This document shows positions 1 through 7,603 of a stretch of 37,547 nt of DNA, piece after piece. The DNA comes from Streptomyces sp. ISL-12. GTDB lineage: Bacteria; Actinomycetota; Actinomycetes; Streptomycetales; Streptomycetaceae. Position 1 is the first letter of the stretch; each line of letters begins with the position of its first letter. Made by a program: the position numbers and the translations under genes. The DNA is taken from NCBI RefSeq assembly GCF_018614415.1, contig NZ_JAGGOO010000131.1:1-37547 (forward strand), given 5' to 3'. The notes under the pieces are model-generated. The model was not told the DNA's origin. It did not search any database and was given only the letters and a program-made list of their open reading frames with translations.

Positions 1-222
1 CGCCTCGGCCCAGTGGTGACCCTGTGGCGACCCCACGGCGACCAGCCCCAGCCGTGCGGTGGCCGGCACGCGCCCCATGGCGACCCGCCCCGGCCGAACG
101 GCGACCGGCCCACACGCCACCCCACGGCAACCAGCCCCGGTCGGTCGACACCGACGCCCACGCTCGCGCCCAGTCCGGGCCGCGAGCGACCGCCCCTGAT
201 CAGCGGACCATCGCGGGGACGG
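1..222. repeat. Gene-free edge with degenerate GGCGACC repeats
   Basis: No convincing gene is seen before the ROK stop. The stretch carries loose copies of a GGCGACC/GGCAACC core near 25, 35, 77, 100 and 127. A roughly 20-bp imperfect direct repeat (CCCCACGGCGACCAGCCCC type) occurs at 31-50 and again near 120-139. Open frames here look like GC-bias artefacts. Confidence 0.4.
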
Positions 223-1377
223 TCACCGTCGGGCCGTCGTGCCCTCCACCGCGAAGAGCTGTTCCTCCACGTGGTCCAGGGCCAGCCGCAGCGCGCCCGT
301 CGGTACGGCGGCCTCGCCCAGCAGGGACAGGGCGACCCGCGGGGGGCGCAGACAGTAGCGGGACAGCTCCCGGCGCAGCGGTTCCAGGACGCCGTCGAGG
401 CCGGCCGCCCAGCCGCCGATCACCACGAGCTCCGGGTCGAGGGCCAGCACCAGCGCCGCCACGTCGTGCACCAGGCGCCGGATGAACCGGTCGACGGCCG
501 CGCGGGCCCGCCGGTCACCGTCCCTGGCCTGGGCGAACACCTTCGCGACCGCCTGCTCGTCGAGCGGGTGCAGCGGCTCGTCCGTGGTGGACAGCAGCGT
601 CTCGGGCGTCACCTCACGGCCCAGCAGATGCAGCGCCCCGATCTCCCCGGCCGCCCCGCCGAAGCCCCGGTGCAGCCGCCCGCCGATCAGCGCCCCGGCC
701 CCCGGACTCAGCCCGGCCAGCACGAACACCACGTCGTCCGAGCCGATGGCGGCACCCTGCCAGTGCTCGGCGACCGCCGCCGCGTTGGCGTCGTTCTCGA
801 CCAGGACCGGGCACTTGAAGGAACGGCCCAGCCGCTCACCCAGCCGCAGCCCCGTCCACCCCGGCAGCGCCGTGCCCAGCCGCACCGTGCCGTCCGCCTC
901 GACGATCCCCGGCGTCGCCGCCCCCACCGCCCGCAGCGAGCCGCGCGCCACCCCGGCCCGGCGCAGCAACTCGGCGACGGCACCCCGCAGCCGCTCCAGC
1001 CGCTCGTCTGCCGACGCGTTCTCGTCGACGTCCTTGGCCTGGACGCCGAGCACCGTGCCGTCCAGGTCGGCCAGGAGCGCGGACACCCGGTGCGGGCCGA
1101 TCTCCAGCCCCAGCAGATGCCCCGCCTCCGCCCGGAACCGGAACCGCCGGGCAGGCCGCCCCTGCCGCCGGGCCGACCCCTCCTCGGCCGCCGTCTCGAC
1201 GACCAGCCCGGCCTCGATCAGCCCGTCGACCACGCCCTCCACGGTCGGCCGGGACAGCCCCGTCACCCGGGTGATCTCGGTCAGCGTCGCGCAGTCCGTC
1301 GAGCGCAGCGCGTGCAGCACCACCGCGGAGTTGATCCTCCGCAGCAGCGAGGGATCCCCGCCGGTCAGCCGCCCCAC
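223..1377 (-). CDS. ROK-family transcriptional regulator
   Basis: The predicted protein has 384 residues: an N-terminal winged helix (LLRRINSAVVLHALR... TGLSRPTVEGVVDGL) followed by a ROK sugar-kinase-like domain with ENDANAAAVAEHW and an ATP-site-like GGAAGEIG. ROK repressors usually sense sugars and control sugar-uptake genes. The GTG at 1377 is preferred because GGGAGGA lies 6 nt upstream; an ATG at 1428 would add 17 residues without such a site. After GEIG, where typical ROK proteins carry the Cys-rich zinc motif (CxCGxxGC), this protein reads ALHLLGREVTPETLL and has no cysteines. It may therefore be a metal-independent, divergent member. No sugar gene lies nearby, so the ligand is unknown. 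Confidence 0.88.
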   Translation of the reverse strand: MGRLTGGDPSLLRRINSAVVLHALRSTDCATLTEITRVTGLSRPTVEGVVDGLIEAGLVVETAAEEGSARRQGRPARRFRFRAEAGHLLGLEIGPHRVSALLADLDGTVLGVQAKDVDENASADERLERLRGAVAELLRRAGVARGSLRAVGAATPGIVEADGTVRLGTALPGWTGLRLGERLGRSFKCPVLVENDANAAAVAEHWQGAAIGSDDVVFVLAGLSPGAGALIGGRLHRGFGGAAGEIGALHLLGREVTPETLLSTTDEPLHPLDEQAVAKVFAQARDGDRRARAAVDRFIRRLVHDVAALVLALDPELVVIGGWAAGLDGVLEPLRRELSRYCLRPPRVALSLLGEAAVPTGALRLALDHVEEQLFAVEGTTARR

Positions 1378-1468
1378 GGTCCGTCCTCCCAGCTCGTGCG
1401 CGTGTTGGCCGGATCGTACTCGGCACACCGGCCCCCGGCGAGAGCCGGTCCGCCCGGTGCCGCACGGC

Positions 1469-2131
1469 TCAGCCCGGCGCCACGAACCCCGACTCGTACG
1501 CCGCGATCACCGCCTGCGTGCGGTCCCGCGCCCCCAGCTTCCCCAACACGGCGCTCACGTGCGACTTCACCGTCTCCGTACCGACGACCAGCTTGGCGGC
1601 GATCTCCGCGTTCGACAGCCCGCGCGCCATCAGCCGCAGCACCTCGCCCTCCCGCTCGGTCAGTTGGGCGCGGTCCATCGCCGCGCGGGCCGCGCGCATC
1701 CCGCCGCCGTCGCCGTACTCCGCCGCCAACTGCCGTACCGACGCCGGGAAGAGCAGCGACTCGCCCTCCGCCACCAGCCGTACCGCGTGCACGATCTCCG
1801 CGGGCCGGGCCCGCTTCAGCAGGAATCCGTCGGCCCCGGCGCGCAGTGCCTCGTACACGTACTCGTCGTTCTCGAAGGTGGTGATCACCAGGATCTTCGG
1901 CGGGTCGGTCACCGTCCGCAGCACGGCGCGGGTGGCCTCGATGCCGTCCAGCAGCGGCATGCGGACGTCCATGGCGACCACGTCCGGCCGCAGCTGCCGC
2001 ACCAGCGGGATCACCGCCGCCCCGTCGGCCGCCTCCCCGACCACCTCGATGTCGGGCTGCGCCTCCAGCACCGCCCGCAGGCCGGCGCGGACCAGGGGTT
2101 CATCATCGACGAGGAGAACGGTGACCGGCAT
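1469..2131 (-). CDS. NarL/LuxR-type response regulator
   Basis: A 220-residue response regulator. The receiver domain (about 1-120) has the acidic pair DD9-10, phospho-acceptor Asp55 (VAMDVRMP), Thr84 (ITTFEND) and Lys106 (FLLKRA). A C-terminal LuxR helix-turn-helix follows at about 155-205 (LTEREGEVLRLMARGLSNAEIA... TVKSHVSAVL). It should be phosphorylated by the kinase encoded just upstream, with 14 bp between the genes, and bind DNA as a dimer. By analogy with similar actinobacterial pairs, the divergent ABC transporter genes are a likely target. The shared promoter region contains a candidate inverted repeat at 3329-3346. Confidence 0.93.
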   Translation of the reverse strand: MPVTVLLVDDEPLVRAGLRAVLEAQPDIEVVGEAADGAAVIPLVRQLRPDVVAMDVRMPLLDGIEATRAVLRTVTDPPKILVITTFENDEYVYEALRAGADGFLLKRARPAEIVHAVRLVAEGESLLFPASVRQLAAEYGDGGGMRAARAAMDRAQLTEREGEVLRLMARGLSNAEIAAKLVVGTETVKSHVSAVLGKLGARDRTQAVIAAYESGFVAPG

Positions 2132-2145
2132 CCGGCCAGGGTAGA

Positions 2146-3294
2146 TCAGCGCACCGGCAGCACCACATGAACCTGCCAGTCACCGGCGTCGGGCCCCGTA
2201 CTGGCGTGTCCGCCCAGGAGCGCGGCCCGCTCCCGTATGCCGCGCAGTCCGCTGCCCCGGCCCGGACCGGGCGCGGCGGCCGCGAGCGGGCTGCGTATCT
2301 CCAGACCAAGAGTGCTGTCCTCCACCCGGATACGGACTCGGACGGGTACGGCACCCGCGTGCCGCAGCACATTGGTCAGCGCCTCCTGGAGAATGCGGTA
2401 CCCCTCTCTGGACACCGGCCCGGGCACGGTCTCCAGCGGCCCGGTCACCTCCGTGTCGAGCTTCGCCCCGGAGGACCGCGCGGACTCCAGCAGCCGGTCC
2501 GCGTCCGCCAGCGTCGGCCGGGCGCTCACCGGCCGCCGCTCCTCCCGCAGCACCCCCAGGACCCGTTCCAGGTCCTCCAGGGCGGTCCGACCGGTGTCCT
2601 CGATGGCCGACAGCGCCCGGTCGGTGAAGTCCGGGTCACCGGCCGCCCGCGCCGCGCCCGCCTGCACGACGGCGACGGTCAGCGCGTGCCCGATGGAGTC
2701 GTGCAGTTCGCGGGCGATGCGGTTGCGCTCCAGCAGTTGTTCGGTGCGCTCCTCCAGCGTGGCCAGGCGCTCGGCCGGGGAGGGGCCGAGCAGCGTACGG
2801 GCGGCCGCGGTGACCAGGGCGCCGAGGCCCACCACCGCTCCGTACAGCGCGACCAGGGGGACCGGCACGAGGAGCGCGTACGCCCAGTGCGGGCCGATCG
2901 TCCCGGCGAACGTGTCGATTTCGTGGCCCGAGGCGAGCCGTATCAGCCAGTGCGCGGTGATGGGCAGCCAGACGCAGGCGAACGTCACCAGCCAGCCCAG
3001 CGCCATCCGCACCTCCAGCCACACCACCGTGCGCAGCCGGTCCGCCCAGGTCACCGAGGGGCCCGGGGAGAAACCGGTGTCGTCCCCACCGGGCAGCAGG
3101 AGCCACTGCGCCTGCAGCCGCTCGCCGCCGCGCACTCCCGCGATCAGGCCCAGCGGGGCCAGCGCCACCGCGGGCGCCCACATCCGTGTGTCGTCGATGA
3201 GGATCCACAGGCTCACGACCAGCATCGGCACCCACAGGTGCAGCAGCCGGGTGTACGTCGTCCCCCGCACCAGCGGGCGCAGCAAGCGGACCAT
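2146..3294 (-). CDS. Membrane sensor histidine kinase (HisKA_3 type)
   Basis: A 382-residue kinase. About four hydrophobic segments lie in the first 170 residues (near 18-33, 40-54, 96-120 and 138-165). Next come a coiled-coil stretch, the HisKA_3 box RELHDSIGH with His198, and a HATPase domain ending in GSGLRGIRERAALLGG. The sensor part has short loops, so it probably senses the membrane itself or a hydrophobic ligand. The upstream open frame is much longer, but ATG 3294 starts exactly at the hydrophobic N-terminus and lies 6 nt after a -10-like CACGAT. That fits a leaderless mRNA, and no ribosome site is visible. It forms an operon with the response regulator and is divergent from the ABC transporter. 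Confidence 0.9.
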   Translation of the reverse strand: MVRLLRPLVRGTTYTRLLHLWVPMLVVSLWILIDDTRMWAPAVALAPLGLIAGVRGGERLQAQWLLLPGGDDTGFSPGPSVTWADRLRTVVWLEVRMALGWLVTFACVWLPITAHWLIRLASGHEIDTFAGTIGPHWAYALLVPVPLVALYGAVVGLGALVTAAARTLLGPSPAERLATLEERTEQLLERNRIARELHDSIGHALTVAVVQAGAARAAGDPDFTDRALSAIEDTGRTALEDLERVLGVLREERRPVSARPTLADADRLLESARSSGAKLDTEVTGPLETVPGPVSREGYRILQEALTNVLRHAGAVPVRVRIRVEDSTLGLEIRSPLAAAAPGPGRGSGLRGIRERAALLGGHASTGPDAGDWQVHVVLPVR

Positions 3295-3300
3295 GGCGTC

Positions 3301-3323
3301 ATCGTGCCAGCCGCCACTGACAT
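3301..3323 (-). promoter_or_regulatory. Candidate PafBC/RecA-NDp-type promoter of the kinase operon
   Basis: Read on the minus strand, ATGTCAGTG (3323-3315) is followed by exactly 8 nt and then CACGAT (3306-3301). The kinase ATG begins 6 nt later. The motif described for mycobacterial DNA-damage promoters is TTGTCRGTG-N8-TAnnnT. Eight of nine upstream bases match; the -10 keeps A2 and T6 but has C at position 1. The start codon would be the transcription start. Function is inferred. Confidence 0.5.
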
Positions 3324-3328
3324 CGGCC

Positions 3329-3368
3329 CTCCCCCGCACGGGGGAGACGGACTCCACCGGCGGGGGAG
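3329..3368. promoter_or_regulatory. Candidate operator: CGGGGGAG inverted and direct repeats
   Basis: A perfect inverted repeat, CTCCCCCG-CA-CGGGGGAG, occupies 3329-3346. A third copy of the half-site CGGGGGAG lies at 3361-3368, exactly 22 bp from the second. The array sits in the 108-bp gap between the divergent kinase and ABC transporter genes. LuxR-type regulators usually bind such dyads, so this is a plausible site for the adjacent response regulator. It could also fold as an RNA hairpin. Confidence 0.4.
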
Positions 3369-3402
3369 GCCCGGGCCGGGCACGACCGGCCACGCTGTCG
3401 TC

Positions 3403-4323
3403 ATGACCAGCATCGAACTGCGGGCCCTCACCAAGGAGTACGGCACCCGACGCGCCGTCGACGACCTGACCTGCACCGTCCACTCCGGCCGCGTCACCGG
3501 CTTCCTCGGCCCCAACGGCGCGGGGAAGTCCACCACCATGCGTCTCGTCCTCGGCCTGGACCGGCCCACCTCCGGCACCGCCACCCTCGGCGGACGCGCC
3601 TACGCCGCGCTCGACGAACCGCTGCGGCACGTCGGCGCCCTCCTCGACGCGCATGCCGCGCACGGCTCGCGCACCGCCCGGGACCATCTGCGCGTCCTGG
3701 CGGTGAGCAACCGGCTGCCCGAACGCCGGGTGGACGAGGTGCTGGAGGAGACGGGCATCGCGTCGGTGGCCCGGCGCCGGGTGCGGACGTACTCCCTGGG
3801 CATGCGCCAGCGGCTCGGCATCGCCGCCGCCCTGCTCGGCGACCCGGAGGTGGTGATGCTGGACGAGCCCTCCAACGGCCTCGACCCGCAAGGCATCATC
3901 TGGATCCGGGAACTGCTGCGCCGGCTCGCGTCCGAGGGCCGCACGGTCCTGGTCTCCAGCCACCTCATGAACGAGACCGCGTCCTTCGCCGACCACCTCG
4001 TGGTCCTGGGCCGGGGCCGGCTGCTGGCCGACACCCCGATGCGGGAGTTCATCCACGCGCGCGTACGGCCGCGCGTCCGCGTCCGCACCTCGGACCCCAC
4101 CGCCCTCGCCGACGTCCTCGCCCGCCACGGCCACGACGCCGTACGGCACGAGGCGGGGCACTGGACCGTGTCCGGCGCGCGCGTGGAGGACATCGGCCGC
4201 GTCGTGTCGGCGGCCGGGGTACCGATCCTCGAACTCTCAGCCGAGGAAGGCACCTTGGAACAGGCCTACCTCGACCTGACGGCCGCCGAGGCCGAGTTCA
4301 CCGCCCAGCCCCAGGAGGCCTGA
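3403..4323 (+). CDS. ABC transporter ATP-binding protein
   Basis: A 306-residue ATPase of the CcmA/multidrug class with Walker A GPNGAGKST, signature YSLGMRQRL, Walker B VVMLDEP and switch motif VLVSSH. The C-terminal 80 residues form the small extra domain usual in this group. It should power the permease encoded 2 bp downstream, probably exporting a drug, peptide or lipid. ATG 3403 starts the ABC domain (MTSIELRAL); the open frame extends far upstream without coding character. No clear ribosome site precedes it. Divergence from a LuxR-type two-component operon suggests control by that system. Confidence 0.93.
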   Translation: MTSIELRALTKEYGTRRAVDDLTCTVHSGRVTGFLGPNGAGKSTTMRLVLGLDRPTSGTATLGGRAYAALDEPLRHVGALLDAHAAHGSRTARDHLRVLAVSNRLPERRVDEVLEETGIASVARRRVRTYSLGMRQRLGIAAALLGDPEVVMLDEPSNGLDPQGIIWIRELLRRLASEGRTVLVSSHLMNETASFADHLVVLGRGRLLADTPMREFIHARVRPRVRVRTSDPTALADVLARHGHDAVRHEAGHWTVSGARVEDIGRVVSAAGVPILELSAEEGTLEQAYLDLTAAEAEFTAQPQEA

Positions 4324-4325
4324 CC

Positions 4326-5051
4326 ATGACACACGCACCCGTCCTGCGTTCCGAGTTCCTCAAGGTCCGCACCCTGCGGTCGTCGTACGGCACGCTGCTG
4401 GCGGTGGCCGCCGCCACCACGGCGTTCTCCGCGCTGGCCGGTGTCTCCGACACCTCCGATCCGGACTTCGACGCCCTGTTCATGGCACTGTCCGGCGTCC
4501 TGCCCGGCCAGATAGCCGCCATCGCCTTCGGTGCCCTGGCCGTGTCGTCCGAGTACCACGGCAACGCCATCCGGCTGACCCTGGCCGCGGTGCCGCGTCG
4601 CGGTCGGTGGTACGCGGCCAAGCTGACGACGATCGCGTCCCTCTCCCTCGCCGTGGGACTCGTCACCGCCCTCGCCGCCCTCCTGGTCACGCGGGCGGGG
4701 CTGGGGCCGGCCGCGAGCGGACTCAGCACGGCCGAGCAGGCACGCGGCGTCGTGGGCTGCGGCGTCTACCTCATGCTGATGGCGCTGTTCGCGGCCGGCC
4801 TCACCGCGCTGTTCCGCAGCGGCGTCGCCACCCTCTCGGTCATGATCCCGTTCATCCTCATCGTCTCCTTCGTGATCGGCGACGTGGCCGGCGGCGCCAC
4901 CGACTTCCTGCCGGACAAGGCGGGGCAGGTGGTCCTGTACGAGACGTACGACGGAAGTGTCGGCCCCTGGACGGGACTTGCCGTGACGGCGCTGTGGACG
5001 GCCGCCGCCGTGCTGGCGGGCGGGTTGCGGCTGCGCCGCCGGGACGCCTGA
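4326..5051 (+). CDS. ABC transporter permease
   Basis: A 241-residue integral membrane protein with about six hydrophobic segments (LLAVAAATTAFSALAG, LPGQIAAIAFGALAVSS, ASLSLAVGLVTALAALLV, YLMLMALFAAGLTALF, LSVMIPFILIVSFVIG and TAAAVLAGGL near the end). It opens with RSEFLKVRTLRS, the amphipathic start common in ABC-2 permeases. It is 2 bp from the ATPase gene and has AGGAGGCCTGACC as ribosome site overlapping that gene's stop. It should form the membrane channel of the exporter. Substrate is unknown. Confidence 0.9.
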   Translation: MTHAPVLRSEFLKVRTLRSSYGTLLAVAAATTAFSALAGVSDTSDPDFDALFMALSGVLPGQIAAIAFGALAVSSEYHGNAIRLTLAAVPRRGRWYAAKLTTIASLSLAVGLVTALAALLVTRAGLGPAASGLSTAEQARGVVGCGVYLMLMALFAAGLTALFRSGVATLSVMIPFILIVSFVIGDVAGGATDFLPDKAGQVVLYETYDGSVGPWTGLAVTALWTAAAVLAGGLRLRRRDA

Positions 5052-5062
5052 CGGACCGCCAG

Positions 5063-5085
5063 TTGTCAGTGGTGCCCGCTTTACT
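5063..5085 (+). promoter_or_regulatory. Candidate PafBC/RecA-NDp-type promoter
   Basis: TTGTCAGTG at 5063-5071 matches all nine bases of the mycobacterial RecA-NDp upstream motif TTGTCRGTG. It is followed by exactly 8 nt and then TTTACT at 5080-5085; consensus is TAnnnT, so T1 and T6 match and A2 does not. The ATG at 5092 starts 6 nt after the hexamer, so the message is probably leaderless although GGAG also lies there. The layout is the same as at 3301-3323. Confidence 0.6.
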
Positions 5086-5091
5086 GGAGCC

Positions 5092-5508
5092 ATGGACATC
5101 GCCCGGCACATCGCCCTCATCGACGAGCTGTGCTTCCGCCCCTTCCCGGCGGAGCACGACCACCACCTCGTGGTGCTGAGCGGCAGCCACGGCCTGCGCG
5201 GCGGCGGCGACCCGGCCGAGCGTGCGGTGACCGTCGACCAGTACGAGAAGGAGCGGGACGCCGTCGACGCCCGCCTGACCGAGCGCTGGGGCGAGTCGGA
5301 GATCCTCAACCTGCTCACGGTCCTGCTGCGCACCGAGCGGGCGGAGGCGATACCCGAGCCGTGGACCGAGCTGAGCGCCCGCGCCCGGCTCGCCTACCTC
5401 TGGGAGGTGGCGGGCACCGGCCGCTGGGTCGCGCTCGCAGTCGCCGACCGGGACGCGACGGACGAGGTGCAGTTGCTGGCCGCCGTCACGGAGGAAGCCC
5501 CGCCATGA
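5092..5508 (+). CDS. Hypothetical protein, possibly DNA-damage inducible
   Basis: A 138-residue acidic soluble protein without signal or membrane segment. I do not recognise a family. It is predicted mostly helical (DQYEKERDAVDARLTERWGESEILNLLTVLL), with a Trp-containing segment AYLWEVAGTGRWVALAVADRDA. It ends with a Glu/Pro tail. ATG 5092 has GGAG 2 nt upstream, which is too close for good initiation. The perfect TTGTCAGTG box plus -10 element instead suggests a leaderless DNA-damage transcript. The gene converges on mug, a uracil-DNA glycosylase gene, which loosely fits a repair role. GC bias supports coding. Confidence 0.72.
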   Translation: MDIARHIALIDELCFRPFPAEHDHHLVVLSGSHGLRGGGDPAERAVTVDQYEKERDAVDARLTERWGESEILNLLTVLLRTERAEAIPEPWTELSARARLAYLWEVAGTGRWVALAVADRDATDEVQLLAAVTEEAPP

Positions 5509-5558
5509 ACCACGCCCACGCCTGCTTCCACGCCCACGTCCGCAGCTACGCCTGGGCC

Positions 5559-5600
5559 TACATCTACATCTACATCTACATCTGCGTCTGCGTCTGCGCC
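5559..5600. repeat. 6-bp tandem repeat, seven units, at the mug 3' end
   Basis: Four perfect TACATC units (5559-5582) are followed by TGCGTC, TGCGTC and TGCGCC. On the minus strand the mug frame enters this repeat and reads ...AQTQTQM before stopping in the TACATC part, since each unit reads ATG-TAG there. Slippage would change the number of Gln-Thr pairs or the untranslated tail. Confidence 0.9.
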
Positions 5601-6133
5601 GCGACCCGCAGCCGCGCGAACTCCTCCGCCATCGTCTGCGCCGTCCAGTGCGCGTTCAGCCCGCTCGGGTTGGGCAGCACCCACACCCGGGTGTCCCCGA
5701 TCATCCGCTCCTGCGGCCCCACCTGGGCCTTTCTGTCGTCGAAGGCGGCTCGGTACGCGGTGACGCCGACCACGGCCAGCCAGCGCGGCCGCAGCCGCGT
5801 CACCTTGAGGGCCAGCTCCCGGCCGCCCTCCCGGTACTCCTCGGCGGTCAGCTCGTCGGCCCGGGCGCTCGCCCGCGCGACCACGTTGGTGATGCCGAGC
5901 CCGTACGAGAGGAGTTCCTCCTGCTCGGCGGGCTTGAGCAGCCTCGGGGTGAACCCGGACAGATGCAGTACGGGCCAGAACCGGTTGCCGGGGCGGGCGA
6001 AGTGGTGGCCCGTCGCGGCGGTCATCAGGCCGGGGTTGATGCCGCAGAACAGCACGTGGAGACCGTCCGCGACGACGTCCGGTACGAGACGGTCGCGGGC
6101 GGCCTCCAGTTCCGCCGGGGTGAAGCGGGGCAT
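5576..6133 (-). CDS. mug: G/U mismatch-specific uracil-DNA glycosylase
   Basis: A 185-residue protein of the MUG/TDG branch of the uracil-DNA glycosylase superfamily, which removes uracil (and some modified bases) opposite guanine. The active-site motif GINPGLM carries the family's Asn, and the second conserved motif appears as LPNPSGLN. ATG 6133 (MPRFTPAELEAA) lies 13 bp after the purB stop, so the two genes are likely cotranscribed. The protein is a little longer than E. coli Mug. Its last residues QTQTQM are encoded by the hexamer tandem repeat and are probably not functional. Confidence 0.92.
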   Translation of the reverse strand: MPRFTPAELEAARDRLVPDVVADGLHVLFCGINPGLMTAATGHHFARPGNRFWPVLHLSGFTPRLLKPAEQEELLSYGLGITNVVARASARADELTAEEYREGGRELALKVTRLRPRWLAVVGVTAYRAAFDDRKAQVGPQERMIGDTRVWVLPNPSGLNAHWTAQTMAEEFARLRVAAQTQTQM

Positions 6134-6146
6134 GTCCGTGCGCGCG

Positions 6147-7589
6147 TCAGAGGATCGCGCCGGGCGTGTAGCCGGCCGCCTCGGGGTGCTGCTTGACGAT
6201 CTCCTCGACCCGGTCCACGACGGCGGCCACCTGGTCGGCGGCGGCACCCGTGAAGGACAGCTTGTCGGCCATCAGCGCGGTGAGCTGTTCCCGGTCCAGC
6301 GGCAGCCGCTCGTCGGCGGCGAGCTTGTCGAGCAGGTCGTTGCGCTCGGCGCCCTGCTCGCGCATGGCCAGCGCGGTGGCGACGGCGTTCTCCTTGATCG
6401 CCTCGTGCGCGACCTCACGGCCGACACCGGCGCGCACGGCGCCCATGAGGACCTTGGTGGTGGCGAGGAACGGCAGGTAGCGGTCCAGTTCCCGGGCCAC
6501 GACGGCCGGGAACGCCCCGAACTCGTCCAGCACGGTCAGGAACGTCTCCAGCAGCCCGTCCAGCGCGAAGAACGCGTCGGGCAGGGCCACCCGGCGCACC
6601 ACCGAGCAGGACACGTCGCCCTCGTTCCACTGGTCGCCCGCCAGCTCGCCGGTCATCGAGGCGTAGCCGCGCAGGATCACCATCAGGCCGTTGACGCGCT
6701 CGCAGGAGCGGGTGTTCATCTTGTGCGGCATCGCGGACGAGCCGACCTGGCCCGGCTTGAAGCCCTCGGTGACCAGTTCGTGCCCGGCCATCAGCCGGAC
6801 CGTCTTGGCCAGCGACGACGGCGCCGCCGCGAGCTGCACCAGCGCGGTGACGACCTCGTAGTCCAGCGAGCGCGGATATACCTGGCCGACCGAGGTGAAC
6901 GCCTGTGCGAAGCCGAGGTGTCCGGCGATCCGCCGCTCCAGCTCCGCGAGCTTGCCCGCGTCACCGCCGAGCAGGTCCAGCATGTCCTGGGCGGTGCCGA
7001 CCGGGCCCTTGATGCCGCGCAGCGGATAGCGGCCGAGCAGTTCCTCCACCCGGCCGTACGCCACGAGCAGCTCGTCGGCGGCGGTGGCGAACCGCTTGCC
7101 CAGCGTCGTGGCCTGCGCCGCCACGTTGTGCGAGCGCCCGGCCATCACCAGTTCCCCGTACTCGCCGGCCAGCTTGCCCAGCCGCGCCAGCACGGCCACG
7201 GTCCGGTCCCGCACCAGCTCCAGCGAGAGCCGGATCTGCAGCTGCTCGACGTTCTCCGTCAGGTCCCGGGAGGTCATGCCCTTGTGTACCTGCTCGTGCC
7301 CGGCGAGGTCGTTGAACTCCTCGATCCGCGCCTTCACGTCGTGCCGGGTGACCTTCTCTCGCTCGGCGATCGAGGTCAGGTCCACCTGGTCGAGCACGCG
7401 CTCATAGGCGGCGATCGCCTCGTCGGGCACCTCGATGCCGAGGTCCTTCTGCGCCCGCAGCACGGCGAGCCAGAGCTGTCGCTCCAGCCTCACCTTCTGC
7501 TCGGGCGACCAGAGCGTGGCGAGCTCGGCGGAGGCGTAGCGTCCGGCGAGGACGTTGGGGATGCGGGGCTTGGCGGGAGCGGAAGTCAC
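6147..7589 (-). CDS. purB: Adenylosuccinate lyase
   Basis: A 480-residue fumarase/aspartase-superfamily enzyme. It splits SAICAR to AICAR and adenylosuccinate to AMP, both with release of fumarate, in purine synthesis. The signature loop GSSAMPHKMN is intact, and conserved GMTSRDLTEN and GRSHNVAAQATTLGKR segments are present. The open frame runs some 148 codons further upstream, but GTG 7589 (VTSAPAKPRIPNVLAGRY) fits the family start. A -10-like TAGAAT ends 8 nt before it and no ribosome site is seen, which suggests a leaderless mRNA. mug follows downstream. Confidence 0.95.
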   Translation of the reverse strand: MTSAPAKPRIPNVLAGRYASAELATLWSPEQKVRLERQLWLAVLRAQKDLGIEVPDEAIAAYERVLDQVDLTSIAEREKVTRHDVKARIEEFNDLAGHEQVHKGMTSRDLTENVEQLQIRLSLELVRDRTVAVLARLGKLAGEYGELVMAGRSHNVAAQATTLGKRFATAADELLVAYGRVEELLGRYPLRGIKGPVGTAQDMLDLLGGDAGKLAELERRIAGHLGFAQAFTSVGQVYPRSLDYEVVTALVQLAAAPSSLAKTVRLMAGHELVTEGFKPGQVGSSAMPHKMNTRSCERVNGLMVILRGYASMTGELAGDQWNEGDVSCSVVRRVALPDAFFALDGLLETFLTVLDEFGAFPAVVARELDRYLPFLATTKVLMGAVRAGVGREVAHEAIKENAVATALAMREQGAERNDLLDKLAADERLPLDREQLTALMADKLSFTGAAADQVAAVVDRVEEIVKQHPEAAGYTPGAIL

Positions 7590-7597
7590 GTAAACGG

Positions 7598-7603
7598 ATT
7601 CTA
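7598..7603 (-). promoter_or_regulatory. Candidate -10 element for leaderless purB
   Basis: TAGAAT on the minus strand matches TAnnnT. It lies 8 nt upstream of the GTG at 7589, so transcription would start at or within 2 nt of the start codon. No convincing -35 element is seen at 17-18 bp. Confidence 0.4.

Noticed and set aside
13..1884. A 623-codon plus-strand frame
   Set aside because: It is the GC-biased shadow of the ROK and response regulator genes, with no motif and Arg/Pro/Gln-rich content.
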